Source: Tetranychus cinnabarinus (taxonomy: Eukaryota > Arthropoda > Arachnida > Trombidiformes > Tetranychidae). Taken from it: 64,000 nt of DNA. The notes beneath the pieces were generated by a model, which was not told where the DNA came from, did not search any database, and worked only from the letters and a program-made list of their open reading frames with translations. Below, in pieces: positions 14,437 through 27,557 of this stretch. How positions within the stretch are numbered: position 1 is the stretch's first letter; each line of letters begins with the position of its first letter. The position numbers were made by a program, and so were the translations under genes. The stretch spans positions 1,426,001-1,490,000 of the forward strand of contig WHVY01000009.1 in the NCBI GenBank assembly GCA_022266195.1. Reading direction: 5' to 3'.

Positions 14437-15397
14437 TTTTCTATCAAATTCTCATGATTTTATCTTTAAAATCTGTTTCTTATTGATTATAATGCTAACA
14501 GGAATGTTTGGCAATCGAGTGAAATGTCAATTTTAATTGAATAACTGACAATTTCAAGTGATTATTGAGATTTTAAAATGGCTTCCAGTTTTATGTGATT
14601 CTCTTTCAATATAAACCCTTTGCATGTTTCTTGTTTTCCAATTCATCCATTGGTTCATGAATGAATGTTTTTTTGCCGTTTTTGTGTTATTTTTAATTCA
14701 AGTTTTGTTTTTGATCTGCCATATTACTCTAAAGAAATTGTTCCTCACTGAATTGTTTGCTTTAATTATATGAATGTTGTCGTCTGGAAAGTTTAAATTT
14801 CATCTTCGTATTTGAGCAGTTTGTTTGGTTACAAGTCATTTTGAGTTTCATTTTAAACCTTTCCAGAAGATTTTTAATAATTTTGTTTATTTTTGTTTAA
14901 TTAATGATTATGATTAGTGATTTGTTGATTAGTAATACTCTTGTGATTTGAATTGTTGGTAAATTAACTTGTACTCTTTAACTGCATTTCAATGGAGATT
15001 GCAGTTTTAGACTTATCAAACTTTGCGCGTAAACATTTTATTGGCTCACCGGCTTAATCATTGAAAACTGTTTTTCACTCAAATTGTTCAATCTCTGTGA
15101 TGAGATTAGCCGAATGAATGAGAAATTTTATTGAGTATTCAATTCATCATTTATCAATTTAAATGTAAGTATTGTTATTGTAATGTTTTATTTATATTTT
15201 TATGACTTATTGGCCCTCTTCTTTCATCTTGCCTTTATATTTTCTGTGTTCTTCTCTTGCCATCTGACTTCTTTTCCTTCGTAGAGCTCAACTGATATCT
15301 TTCAACCTTGTTTTCTCTTCTCATCTGTAGTCTACATTACAATCTTGCCTCACCCATAATTCATACCTGAGTCAAATTTCTCTCATCTCCACTGGAT

Positions 15398-17016
15398 ATG
15401 GCTAATCATCTACCCGCAATCGTTATTGACAATGGTACCGGTTATACCAAGTTAGGTTATGCTGGAAACACTGGACCTCAATACATTATTCCCTCGTCCA
15501 TAGCTATCAAGGAGACATCTAAAGTTGGTGATCAGGCTTCTCGCCGGTTAGCTAGAGGAATTGATGATCTAGACTTTTTTATTGGAGATGAATGTATTGA
15601 TCTCAACGGATACTCTATAAAATATCCTATTCGTCATGGAATTGTTGAAGATTGGGACCTTATGGAACGATTTTGGGAACAATGCATCTTCAAATACTTG
15701 AGAGCAGAACCTGAGGATCATTATTTTCTTTTAACGGAACCGCCCTTAAATACACCAGAAAATCGGGAATATACGGCTGAAATCATGTTCGAGTCTTTCA
15801 ATGTACCTGGTTTATATATCGCTGTTCAGGCTGTTCTTGCCTTGGTGGCTTCCTGGTCTGCCACTAATGGTGTTCAAAGTTTGACCGGAATTGTTGTTGA
15901 CTCTGGGGATGGTGTTACCCATGTTATTCCCGTTGCCGATGGCTATGTTATTGGAAGTTGTATCAAACATATTCCAATTGCTGGACGTGATATTACTTAT
16001 TTTATTCAGAGTCTTCTCCGTGAACGTGAATTCAACATTCCACCTGAACAATCTCTAGAAACTGCCAAGGCAATAAAAGAAAAGTTTTGCTATATATGTC
16101 CCGATATTTCTAAAGAGTTTGATAAATTTGACAAAAATCCTTCTAAATGTGTCAAGAAATATTCCGGTGTCAATCACATTACTAAACAACCCTTTGACGT
16201 CGATGTAGGATTTGAGCGATTCCTTGGTCCGGAAATATTTTTTAATCCTGAAATTGCTAACCCTGATTTCAGTACATCAATCTCAGATATTGTAGACAAT
16301 TGTATACAAAACTGTCCCATCGATGTGCGAAGACCTCTGTATAAGGTAAGGAACAATCATCCTGGTGAAAAATGTGTTTATTTTCTCTTGATTTCAATGA
16401 GAAAGGAAATTCTGTAATCAATCATTATTTTATTGCACTTTAATTTTCTATCCAATATTTCTATTGGATTGAAAGCCTACCAAATTAGGTGCTGCATCTG
16501 TATCATTCACTCAGAGTATCACGTAGGACATCCGCTTTTCCCTCTTATCCAATCTTTACCCTCCCTCATGATTCATCACAATCACAGAATGAGCTGAAAA
16601 TTATCACTTTTTTATCAATTGATCTTTATGCATTTAATTTATTAACCAACTGTTCAACTTTTAAGTCATCTAATGTTAAAAATTTTCTTTTAACTTTAAT
16701 TTACCCTCAGAATATTGTACTCTCTGGTGGCTCAACAATGTTTAAAGATTTCGATAAGCGTTTAGAACGTGATATCAAACGATTATGCAATGCCCGGCAA
16801 AAATTAAGCACCCAGCTATCTCAAGGAAACATCACTCCAAGTCAAATGAACGTAAAAGTCGTTTCCCATTCAATGCAACGTTATGCTGTTTGGTTTGGTG
16901 GATCCATTTTAGCCTCGACAAATGAGTTCTATACAACATCCCATACTAAACAGAAATATGAAGAGTATGGTCCTAGTATTTGTCGTCACAATCCTGTTTT
17001 TGGTGCTCTCATTTGA
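15398..17016 (+). CDS. Arp3: actin-related protein 3 (Arp2/3 complex subunit)
   Basis: Arp3 is one of the two actin-like subunits of the Arp2/3 complex, which nucleates branched actin filaments in the cytoplasm. Coding sequence is join(15398..16345, 16711..17016), giving 417 residues against about 418 in animal Arp3. The ATG at 15398 opens MANHLPAIVIDNGTGYTKLG, which carries the actin-fold phosphate-1 loop with the family's TGYTKLGYAGN signature. The exon 1 donor is ATAAG|gtaagg; the acceptor is ttaccctcag|AATATTG; the phase-0 junction reads RRPLYK|NIVLSGGSTMF, as in other Arp3 proteins. Exon 2 includes QRYAVWFGGS and ends EEYGPSICRHNPVFGALI. Nothing looks damaged. The 365-base intron contains open frame on both sides of the splice sites, which is read-through and not coding. 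Confidence 0.97.
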
Positions 17017-19603
17017 ATCATTCTTTTCTTTATTTTGCACCGAATTTCTTTTACATTTCTTTTCCTATTTTTACCTTTCCCTTGCCTTGATGGCTAACAA
17101 ACGATCAAAAATGGTGTTAACCACTGGATTGTTTTCAATAATTTGTTAGCACAAAACTTTAAAAGTGTCTCTCTCAAGTAAGACATTGATTACAATGTTT
17201 CATTACTTGATTGATTACAGACCAGAAAAAAACAACTAAAAAAATGTTTGAGAAAAAAGGTTTTGGTCTTGAAATCTAATTAAATTGTTTAATCTTTCTA
17301 TTCTCACCCTGCAATACATTTCTTCGATGTGAAGTCATAAAACACAGAAACAAGCAGAAACCATCAGAAATGATAATCAATTGTTTAGCTTATCCATCCA
17401 TGTATTTTATAATATAACTTGTTTAATTTTAACTTTTGATCTTCCTTAAAAATACATTTCTGAATAATGGTTCTCACCCAGATGAGTATTAAAGTTAGTA
17501 AATTAAAATTTTAGCTAAAAAATGAAAGCGCTGAGTAAATGAGATGAAATGAACTCATTATCTTATTAGTATCACATCATCAACTATTTCGTATAATTCT
17601 TACATCTATTTTAATACAATATTTTTTAGCAAGCAAATGTTACAATCACACTAAATATTGCTCTAACCTTTACAGGTAATAAACAGCCTCATGTTTATAG
17701 CATTGACACAATTCTGAGTAATGAACTGATCAAAAAGGAAAATCTGTTCGTTTGGTTATCAATCCTTGGTTCAAATCGCATATTGTGGGCTTATTGCTAA
17801 GCCTTCAATAATTACGACTACGATTATTTGTTGAATGTTACATTATTTAATTTAAATAGATTATTTTAACCAAAAGACTTCGATTACATGTTAAACTTGG
17901 CTATTTGGATTTTCTTGCCCTTTTAAAGTCATTCCAACTGGTGGATTTGAACGTAAAAATTAATTGTGATAATTCAACCTTTCATGATTCAATAATAACC
18001 CAATTAAAAATACGCCCAGAGTTGAGATTTCCGATGCGCTGATGAAAATAATTTAATCGTATAACGTTATCAATTTATTTTAAAAAAAAGACTAGCATTA
18101 TTCCTGAAATAACAAATTAAGTTAAAGAGACCATTAAAACTGATGTTTATATTTAATGGTCATTTAAGTGTTTTGTTTCATTCAAATTATTTTAACATAA
18201 TACTCGGACCGAGGTTACTTTAAATTCACTATGATTACAGTGAAGCAAACAATGAAACAAAAGACTGAAATGATTCTAACCAGATTCAAAGCTGCTGAGA
18301 AACCTTGAAAAATGTAAGCCCTTAAAAGTGAAACCAGTAAACCAAGCAACATTGAAAACATTTGATATAGTAAAATTAACTCTGAGTTAATTGAAACTAT
18401 GATGACCATAATGATAGCATTATGCTTAGTAAGTGTTCAAATTGGGATTTGTTAATGTGCGGATACTTGCGATTAGAGTAACTTTGTGTTTTATTGATCA
18501 TTCATCATTTGTTATTCAAAGTGTTTTTTAGGTAAGGTGAACAACTTCAAATATTTGACAATTCTGATAAATTCTGTGTGCTTCTTGATAACAGGGTACC
18601 TTTTACTTTCCTCTCTGGAAACTTCTGAATACGTTTAGTTGTAACATTTATTACATACGTATGAGCAATGAGCATGTACGTAAAAAAAGTAGAAATAGTA
18701 GAAAGAGCAGAATAGACAGAGGCAAGAGAAAGAGGGTTTCTACTTTTTTTAAGCGTTTGCTTTGGCTGTTTTTGTTTTCTTTTCTTTTTTCAACTCTTGC
18801 TTTTATTTACAATATAATTTTGTTGATTAACTTGTTCATTTACACACTAATTTTGTCACTTTCTGTACAGATTAAACATTCATCGAAATCCATTTGAAAT
18901 TGATCCACATTTGACATCCACTCAATTGAACTAAACCTTCTCAGGTAAGATTGTTTATGTCTACTACGGGTATCCTTCTTCCCTCATACCCTTAATTGTT
19001 TGCTTCTCTCCTATTTTCTTTCTTCCCTCTTTTTTGCCATTCTTTTCTTGTTTCTCTCTCTTTCCCTCTCTTTCTTTCTCAATCAAATTAACTTTCTATT
19101 ATTTGTTATTGTTTATTTACCCAACTTTCCATACATATAAACACTAGGTGGTAATAATTTCTAATTATTTATTTATTTGTCTTCCATTTTCTTCCCTATT
19201 CTTGTTATTATCGTTTCTATCTGGTTGGCATTGGTTTCACACTATTCTTGGCTAAAACTTGACGCTCTATCATATGTTATTATTTGCCACTTTAACCTTG
19301 GTTATTGCATGATTGCAATCTTGGATTGATGCTTTGACATTTAAATAACGTTCCAATGGTCATCATTTGGTTTTATGCTGTTAATTTGTGTTTATTGCCA
19401 ACGTTTGTTCGTCTCTATTATTACACTACGACACCTTTATTGCTGTTGGAACTTTTCTTTGTGTTTGTCATTTTATCACAACAATCTCGATATTCTCTTA
19501 TCATCTATTAGAGCTTCACTTGAGTACAAAACTTTTGTCTTTTGTTGTTGCTGAACATTATTCCCGCTTTAAATTATCAGTTTATTAGAATTCTGTATTA
19601 AGG
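17017..19603. other. Arp3 3' flank and BTB-gene 5' region
   Basis: No further gene is supported. The second half is pyrimidine-rich and contains donor-like sequences (for example tctcag|gtaagatt near 18945), and AG acceptor-like sites lie just before the BTB start codon. One or more untranslated 5' exons of the BTB gene probably lie here. A 78-residue frame at 18661-18897 has a very basic start and a hydrophobic second half and is probably spurious or an upstream ORF. Confidence 0.45.
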
Positions 19604-21709
19604 ATGGCAGCAGCAAGTACATCTCACTTGCTATTAACCCGCATTGATCATGAAGCTAAAGTTCTCAATGTGATGCGAAATTTATTGGAAGATGGCCAAC
19701 TGACTGATGTTACATTAGCTTGTGAAGGGCAACTCATTCATGCTCATAAATTAATTCTTTCTTCCGTTTCAAATTACTTTCAAACGATATTTCAAAACCC
19801 GATGCTTAAAAGTCAAAGTAATCCAGTTATTGTTGTGAAAGATATGAAAATGGCCGATCTCAAAGCAATCATTGAATTTGTTTATTCGGGTGAAGTAAGG
19901 ATTTGTGGTGACCAATTGGAATCTTTAGTTAGAAGTGCGGAGACTCTTGATATCTCTGGACTGAATAAAATTGACCCAAACCCAGTTAACCATGTTTCAA
20001 GTAAAACTTCCACCGAAAATGATTTAAACTCTCCTAATGAAAACGGGTCCGACGTCCAATCTAATGGAAACTTATCAGGAAAATCAAATTCCCACCGTTT
20101 TCAGGATAACTCAACTTTACAGCGAAAAACCAGTAACGCAACTGAAAAATCATCCGCCTCTCTGCCCAAAAAAACTACATCGGAAATTTCTACATCCACA
20201 AGAGGTACTCGTAGCAGTGATCGTCGTGCACCGCTTGCTTCTTCTGAAGGAAAAAGCAAAGCGCCTCTTGCAAATGTTAGGAGAAAAACTCAAGAAAATA
20301 TTTCTGAATCTAAGGATGATCAATCGGCTAAGCTTGATGATAGTTCTCGCCGTGAAATGAGATATAATTTTCGAGTTAAACTTAAAGAAGGAGAAGAAAG
20401 TTCTGAAAAGATAAAGCGATCGGACATTCAAAATAAGTCTTGTAATGATGTGACTGACCAAAAAATCCCGAAAGATAGAAGGTCGTCGTCCATTTGTGAA
20501 CCTATCGCCAATGTAGAAAATTCAAATGTAAAAACGAGTTCGGATCAGACTGTAAATGAAAACATTGGAGATTGTCTTAAAGAGTTAGTTGTTGGACAGC
20601 AACTAACTAATATTTCAAATAAAACCCCAGAATTCAAGAAGCCTTTAGAACCAGTGAGACGAAACTGCAAACTCATGAAACTTTTTGATGAAGCTTCTGG
20701 CAGTTCCAAAGAAGAAGTCTCCGATCCAAGTCATCCTCCTGATGCAACTGATGAAGAAATGGGCACCTATATGAGACAATTTGTCTATGAAAAATCTAAT
20801 CTTAAAATGAATCTGCGACGAGACGATGATACTCAATCGGTATCTTCAGTTACAACTAGATCACGAAAATCTAAATTATCAGAAGGTTGTGAAAAACAAA
20901 ACACCGAAACTACCTCAACAAACCAAAGCATTGCAGCTACTAAAACTAAGCGTAATATTGACTCTGAACCAACTAAGAAATCACTTAATCTTCGCAAGAA
21001 AAAGGTAGTCAAACCCACTACAAATCGAACTACAAGCATAACACGGACATCAGCACGACCTGTTAAAAGTGGCGACTCTCGATGGAAAGCTCGAACCGCT
21101 AAACTAAAAGCTGCAGTAGCTACGACTAGATTGTCAGCCAAAAGTCGAGCCAATAGAGTTGATTGGAAAGCTTGGTTCGAAAGTCAACAAAAAATCAATC
21201 AATTCAGTTTTGATAGACGTAAAAAAGAAACAAAGGACGATAAAACAAAGAGCGATAATTCCAGCGAAAATAACAAACCTCGACCTACTGACTCACCGAG
21301 ATCTAATTTATCATCACGTACCAATGATTCACCGTTATGTTATAAAGATTTAGAACCAAAAAAACAGACATTGCAGCAGCAAACTCAAACTCAAAATGGA
21401 TTAAGTCTTCAATCTGCCTCTACAAATACAATACCCAATAGCGAGTTAGACGATCTTGGAAATAATTTGAAATCGAAAAGAAGACAAACTGATCAAACAC
21501 AGGATGAATTAAATAAGCGTGATTCAACTTTAACAACACCAGCAAGAAATTTGAGACCAAAACGAGTCAAAGCCTCATTAGATTCATCAGATAATCAACT
21601 AGGATCTGCAACTTCAAACACTTCTACTATATCAGTCGCCTCTTCAACGTTATCTTTATCAACTCCAAATTCGACTATGTCTTTACAACCCGGTGATACA
21701 AATGTGTGA
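19604..21709 (+). CDS. BTB/POZ-domain protein with long disordered basic tail
   Basis: This is an intronless 701-residue frame. Residues about 24-130 form a BTB/POZ domain of the arthropod transcription-factor type: DGQLTDVTLACEG, then AHKLILSSVSNYF, VVKDMKMADLKAIIEFVYSG and LVRSAETLDISGL. BTB domains mediate homo- or hetero-dimerisation. The remaining ~570 residues are Ser/Thr/Lys/Arg/Asn-rich, predicted disordered, with basic clusters (RKKKVVKP, RWKARTAKLKAAVATTRLSA) that could be nuclear-localisation or DNA-contact patches. No C2H2 zinc finger, pipsqueak HTH or Kelch repeat is visible, unlike many BTB proteins of this class. A nuclear regulatory role is an inference from the BTB type and basic tail. 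The ATG at 19604 lies just upstream of the domain and follows an AG acceptor-like site. I cannot assign an orthologue. Confidence 0.9.
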   Translation: MAAASTSHLLLTRIDHEAKVLNVMRNLLEDGQLTDVTLACEGQLIHAHKLILSSVSNYFQTIFQNPMLKSQSNPVIVVKDMKMADLKAIIEFVYSGEVRICGDQLESLVRSAETLDISGLNKIDPNPVNHVSSKTSTENDLNSPNENGSDVQSNGNLSGKSNSHRFQDNSTLQRKTSNATEKSSASLPKKTTSEISTSTRGTRSSDRRAPLASSEGKSKAPLANVRRKTQENISESKDDQSAKLDDSSRREMRYNFRVKLKEGEESSEKIKRSDIQNKSCNDVTDQKIPKDRRSSSICEPIANVENSNVKTSSDQTVNENIGDCLKELVVGQQLTNISNKTPEFKKPLEPVRRNCKLMKLFDEASGSSKEEVSDPSHPPDATDEEMGTYMRQFVYEKSNLKMNLRRDDDTQSVSSVTTRSRKSKLSEGCEKQNTETTSTNQSIAATKTKRNIDSEPTKKSLNLRKKKVVKPTTNRTTSITRTSARPVKSGDSRWKARTAKLKAAVATTRLSAKSRANRVDWKAWFESQQKINQFSFDRRKKETKDDKTKSDNSSENNKPRPTDSPRSNLSSRTNDSPLCYKDLEPKKQTLQQQTQTQNGLSLQSASTNTIPNSELDDLGNNLKSKRRQTDQTQDELNKRDSTLTTPARNLRPKRVKASLDSSDNQLGSATSNTSTISVASSTLSLSTPNSTMSLQPGDTNV

Positions 21710-24700
21710 ATGGCCGGAAGAAATATAGATATTCTCCATTCAGAAAGACATCAGTGAACAACCAGATCACATACCATGGGGCATCTCTATTTTCCCCGAA
21801 TCAGTTAATTTATTTCCATTCGTATACATTAATATTGAACATTGAGCATTAATACTGAACAAATTTGTTGATTTGAAAGCAGTTTGAAACAAAACTGGAA
21901 TCAAAAAACGTTAATGGATCCCATTGTTCTTGTTATTTTTCGTTCAAAAGCAAGTTTAATGCTTAAATGCGCTGGATTTTCCTTTATTGTAAAGAAACTC
22001 ACCATTGGCCCGGAACCCACTTGACCAATCATTCTTTATTGTTAATCTAATATAACACGTATGGATCCATGGATTTTGAACATCTTTGATGCAACAACCT
22101 TTTGGCTATTGCTGCTCTTGACAAGTTATTACTTCTTCTCTTTGGAAATTTTTGGTCACTATTTAAGTTATTCCGCATGGAAATGAGTTCTTCATGGGCA
22201 TTTGTAAGATAAACCATCCATCACAATTTTCTGATTATTTAATAACTTTGAAACTCTTCATCACCATCGATATTAGGTTTCATCTCAAACCTTGTTTACC
22301 TCTTTTCTAATTTAGAATAGTTAAATCAAATCATCTTGTTATTAAATTGAACTTCTTGCTAGTTAACTTAAGATCAACTAATTAAGATAAACAAACAAAA
22401 TCAATGAAAGCTCAAAGGTATTTCATTAATAAATTATTAATAAGGAATATGATAAGGTGATATCAAAGGAATATCAATAATAAATGGTATTTCAAGCTTT
22501 CAATTATGAATTATGTTAATATGATAAATTTACTTACATTTGATTACTGTATTTCACTGAAATCAATTAACAAATTAAAAATGATTCAAATAAAATATTC
22601 AATTGTATTTTTTATATGAATTGGTCAATTGGCCAGATTGTAAAATTCAATGAAAAGCCATTTTATCATCAATCTACTATTTAATCAACCGGGTGAAGTT
22701 GGTTCTTTTTGAGTTTCATAATGAATGAAGTTTCTCATGTTAAATACAAATATTGGTAAGTTATTTACGGACACTTACTAACAATTAGTATCAATTTCAC
22801 CTTTTTGTCAATTCAAACTCTTGATTCAAATATTTTTGTATCATTTTTGATTTTTGTCACCTCTTTCATTTGATAATACTCGTTAAGAAGTCATAAAGTA
22901 TATCTATTACAGTATTGGTCAGTTGACCCTTGAAAAATAACTCACCGACTCTTAAACGATCGCTGTTAATGATTGCGGGTCAATGTCAGCAGTTGTGTCA
23001 AAATGTTGAAGATAACAAGATCTATTACGTTGATCAAGCTTTTATTTTACCTGTGCTAAACCACAAGCCCACTACAGAGGACATCTTTAGCATGTTTCAG
23101 AAATACTTTATCTCTTTCAACATCCTGGGTACCATGACCCAGGTAGGCAGGGAATTAAAAAGTACGAGGGTTTACTTCAATTTCAGGGAGTATCAATTTC
23201 AATCACTATCAAGCGATTTGGTAGTAATTTTGAAGCATCACAGATGGAGTTAACTATCGCACATTTCATTTCGCTAACAAGGATGTTTTTAAGGAAATTA
23301 AATTTTTTAGTTAATTATAATGAAATATACGCTACTTCATATTGCAGAAGACGTGGGACAAAAGGTGACTATGAGATTCATGGAGAACTAACTAAGGTCA
23401 ATGACTAGAGTCGAATAAGTCAATCAACTGATTAGATTCACGGACTAATTGGTTAAATTACATCAATGTCAAGGATTGCAAGTTGTTCAAACAAAAATCT
23501 ATTGTATTACGTTTATGGATGGAATCAAAACAAAAGATTTGTGAAATATCCTTTTGCTCCAAATCAGAATATCAAGTGAAATTGAATAAAATTCAGGAGA
23601 TAATTCGTTGGTTAAATTAAGTAATTTAGAGATATTACATCTAATTCCCATTAAGAAATGTTTCGGATTATTTGAAATGAAAAAATTAGAGTCACCAGCT
23701 TTGTCAAAATTCAATCTTTCAATGCAATAAGATGATACAGCTTGATTCGGTTTGGGTAATTAAATATAAATATGGTAAATATTTTTTCAAGATTATATCA
23801 TTTAAACAATTGATTATTCCTAACTCAAGATTGACATCATTAACTTTCAATTGCCTTGGAACGAAAACATAAAAATTCAGTTTTCAAGTTTAACCAAAAG
23901 ATCAAACAATCAACAGTTGTTGTTTTACAGTTTTCAACTGGCATTTCATTTTCCTTGTTTTGTTAACCATACAGCCTTTGCTTACTTGGTAATTTGAACA
24001 GCAAATTAACAATGCAACAAGCATTTACTATGGAAAGCAGAATTACTTTGTTTGATTTAATCAAGTTAATGTAAAATTGTTTCCGCAGTCAAATCGGTAA
24101 CAGAATCTGCTATCAGTTTCTGGTTTGTGTTCATCTTGCATCTACTTTTTTTGGTATCTCTAGCTTTTTCCAAATGCTTGTCAACTGTCAACTTTGATTA
24201 CCGAAAATAAGAGTGAATTGATCATTGGGTTAGTTGAAATTATCACCATTTCCATCATCATCTTCATCATCCTCATCACTCGATGCATTTATGAATGAGA
24301 GTGAATGTGAGAAAAAAGAAAGAAGATAGAGTGAGAAGGAGAAAGAGAGCCTCAGTGAGACTGGCAAATCGTGTTTTCTGTTGCCAGTAGTCAACTAACC
24401 TGTTACCTTTTTTTCCTCTCATCTTTACTTATTTTGATTGTTATTAATACAAAAATACGATTACTACAATTAACTATCAACTTTTAGTTTAATGGTTCAC
24501 CTTGATAGATGTGTTTAATTAACCTCGTTTAACCTGTTCAGTTGTTTTTATTTAAAGACTATCCTCTAGTCAAAATACCATTGCCAATCTCAATCTTCTT
24601 TCTCTTCAACCTCTCACACAGTTAACCCGCTTATCTGTTTGTTTTGTTTTTCCTTCATCTTCTGATATTATTTGGTTCCACTCTTTTCACCCAATCGTCA

Positions 24701-24966
24701 AATAGTGATCTTCAATATTTCCTCTAACCTGCCTATCATCACCATTACAAATCTCTGTCTCCATCGAACTACATCAAACTGGATTTAATAAGGTAAAAAA
24801 ACTATACATTTACCAATGTTTTGCTTTTACCCATTTTAGCTTTACCACATTTTTGTCTGTTCAATCCCATTACACATTCACCATTTTTTTCCTGATTCCT
24901 AAATAGTTAACTGTGCTTCTCGCCATTTTTACATGTCTTTACTTTTTTTATTACATTACCATCCAG
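21710..24966. other. mostly non-coding interval
   Basis: Apart from the short frame at 22930-23253 nothing coding is recognised. The stretch 24580-24790, just before a donor-like AAG|gtaaaa, looks like a 5' untranslated exon of the downstream AKAP-like gene: it is C/T-rich and has a stop in the frame that would join the next exon. Confidence 0.4.
22930..23253 (+). CDS. unrecognised short open frame, possible coding relic
   Basis: This frame of 107 residues is visibly less A+T-rich than its surroundings and of balanced amino-acid composition, unlike the simple-sequence frames around it. It begins about 20 bases after an acceptor-like ttacag and contains a donor-like CAG|gtaggc near 23140. The product (KIYYVDQAFILPVLNHKP, then EDIFSMFQKYF and STRVYFNFREYQ) has a beta-alpha-beta rhythm that could be an RRM-like fold, but the similarity is too weak to claim. 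It may be an exon of an unrecognised gene or a decayed fragment. No function is proposed. Confidence 0.3.
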   Translation: MKNNSPTLKRSLLMIAGQCQQLCQNVEDNKIYYVDQAFILPVLNHKPTTEDIFSMFQKYFISFNILGTMTQVGRELKSTRVYFNFREYQFQSLSSDLVVILKHHRWS

Positions 24967-27557
24967 TGACTCTTATGTTAATCAATCTTACCATGTAAAT
25001 GGTGTTGATAGTGATTCTGGTGATGTAACTGTTGATGCCTGCCGTCAGTTAGCGGCAACTTTTGTTGATAATATAATCAAAATAGCATCAGAGGAAGCTG
25101 CCAACCGATTAAACCAATGTAACCAAACAACTGTTGATAAACCCAATAGATTAAAGGTAGGAATTAGTCTGCTGTAATCTGGCTTATGGTTTTTTATTGA
25201 ACATTTGTATTAATCATTTTTTTTCCTTATGGTTTTCTATGCATATTTTTTCTCTCTTTTTCCCTCCCTCGTCCCATATCTCATATATCATTTTCTGGTT
25301 CACTTTCTTTATTTGTCTTGCATCCATTTACCTATGGGTTTACTTTACAGAATCCAACTCCATCCATTCAAATAGATTTGATAGGACCACGAAGTCCAAC
25401 ACCTGAAGAAGAATCCTTCCCATGGGTTGAAGAGGCCAGGAGAGACCAAATTATAAGAGAGGAAAGTGAAGAAGACGATAAAGCGGATGAAGATCGAAAA
25501 GAAGAAGACAATGTAATAATAAGTAATGAACCAGATAGGAGCACAAAGCAAGATGAACTGGAATCACGTCCTGATAGTATTGAACCTGTATCCAATGATC
25601 CACCTGAAACAAAAATTGATGTGAGTTTTAAAGCAACATTTTCCCCGAAGCAGTACAAGATACATCAATCAGCAAAATTGAAAAATTTACATTACCTCAA
25701 CACAAAATCATTTTTCCCTTCAACTCGCAGTGTTTTACCTTTTTTTATCTGTTTGTTTTACTAATATCCCTTTTATTGATCATTTTGCTACAGAAGTATA
25801 GCTTTTGATTATCTTTTCTTTAATTGCTTTTTTATCTAATAACGATTCTCCATTTATTTATAACCACTTCTTCTTTTTTTCTATTCTCTCCTCATTTCCC
25901 CCCAGGAATCGTACAATGAAGAGATTATTCACCAATTTGCGCTGGAATACGTCAAAGATATAATTTCCAAAGCCACTGTTCTAGCCTCCGAAAGAGAAGC
26001 AACATTCCATTCTTTGCGTTCTGGTATGTTATCAATCTCCAATATGAATCTTCAGTATGGCCAAGCAATGAAATCAACTATAGTTAATCATAGTCATTAG
26101 TTGAGGAGAAAAAAAAATTAGATAGTAATCATTTAATAGCTGTTTGATTTTCACGAAGAAACGCTGAGTTGGTTTTTCAAAAAGCTATTACATTTCATAG
26201 TCAATAAATTAACTCTAATGTAAGATAGCAAAATCACGGGCTATGCAAACAATCCGTTCGAGATTGAATCTAAACAGGTTTTCATGATTTGAATAATTGT
26301 GATATTTTTCAAATCTATTGTTGACTGAAATCAATTTATTTCCATTTTTCTTGATGTAAACTTTCTTTTCACCCAACCTAATTCAATTGAGCTCACTATT
26401 TTTTTCCTGTCGCTCTGTGATTGCTATCATTACATTTATCATTGTTCACTTGCATCTTTATTTATATTCATAGATATTTTTGATTGAATAACTTTTACTC
26501 AGCATGGTGTAAATCAAAATTTATCTAGTCTTTCATCTGGCACATTTCACCACAGACTTGTCGAGTTTTCATTCATTAGTTTTCAATCACTTTCATGTTC
26601 AGTTAAAATGATTAGGTCAAGTTCATTATCTAAATAATTGCTACTTGTTTCAATGCATCAAATTGAACCGACTTACATCAACATCTTATGATGGTTAAAT
26701 GATTATCATAAACTCAAAAACCGGAAAAAGTCTCTTGAAATAATCAGTTATCAAAGGTTCTGCTGTTTCAGTTTACTTGCAAGTAATTCACCATAACATC
26801 TTATCGATAATATTTAACATTGATCCTACTTTAATAGATGATAGGGGAAAAATCAACAATTGTTTCAAGTAAAATTACCAGCAACATTTAAACCTTTCAA
26901 CAAATCATTAGTAATCATTAGTCTCTTATTTATTATTGAATAGTCATAAGAATCAGTCTAGAGAAATCAGATAATTCTCATGACCCAGTTTTAACATTAA
27001 TTTTTCTCTTTATTTCACTGAAATTTCCATTCTTTTCATTTGTTTCAATTTTTGATGAAAAAAACCATCAGAACAGTGTTCAACTTGAATTTCAACCCAT
27101 TTGTAAACCCATTTAAATTGCTGTTTCAAGCAATTTCATCCTACGAATATTTCAGTTTAAAACGTGTTCAAGCTTAAAATTTAAACTAAAAACGAAAGAA
27201 AATGAAATATTATTGGGAACATTGAAATACTGAAAAGTCTTTATCATTCACCTTCATCGCCATTCATTGTTTGGTATAATTTGGCTGTAAATTATTCATT
27301 TGTTATAACAAAAGTTTATTTATAGTCAACTTGATTTCTTAGTATTGTTTTGATTTTTACACTTATTTTTTCTTTATTATTTCTAACAATTGTTTTTTTT
27401 CTATTTCTTCCTTACAGAGCTTTCACATCACAGAATCTCTAGAGCAACGAGTCTTCCATGGTTTGAAAGGCTTCGACAAATATTCAGACGTTTGGTAGCT
27501 CGAGCTTGTTTATGTAAAACAAAACACGACTCAATGCATTCATTCAAAGAATCCTAG
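24967..27557 (+). CDS. probable small A-kinase anchoring protein with two RII-binding helices (5' end unresolved)
   Basis: Four exons join cleanly: 24967..25156, 25351..25620, 25906..26023 and 27418..27557, each with gt donors and ag acceptors and consistent phases; stop TAG at 27555. The first supported exon starts in phase 1 and no in-frame ATG is visible, so at least one upstream coding exon is missing. Exon 1 encodes LAATFVDNIIKIASEEA and exon 3 encodes FALEYVKDIISKATVLA. Both fit the amphipathic pattern A-x-x-(F/Y)-V-x-x-I-I-x-x-A used by PKA RII-anchoring helices. Exon 2 is an acidic, Pro/Ser/Glu-rich disordered linker. The end is basic with cysteines (RRLVARACLCKTKHDS). By this reading it tethers PKA through its regulatory subunits; the membership is an inference from the helices, not from overall similarity. 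The last intron (1394 bases) contains nothing recognised. Confidence 0.65.

Noticed and set aside
16489..16710. Upstream part of the frame that contains Arp3 exon 2
   Set aside because: It lies in the Arp3 intron; the acceptor at 16710 and protein alignment place the exon start at 16711.
17760..17810. GGTTCAAATC resembling a tRNA B box
   Set aside because: No matching acceptor, D or anticodon stems around it.
18661..18897. 78-residue frame with basic N-terminus and hydrophobic C-terminal half
   Set aside because: Composition follows directly from A-rich then T-rich DNA; no family similarity. At most an upstream ORF in the BTB 5' region.
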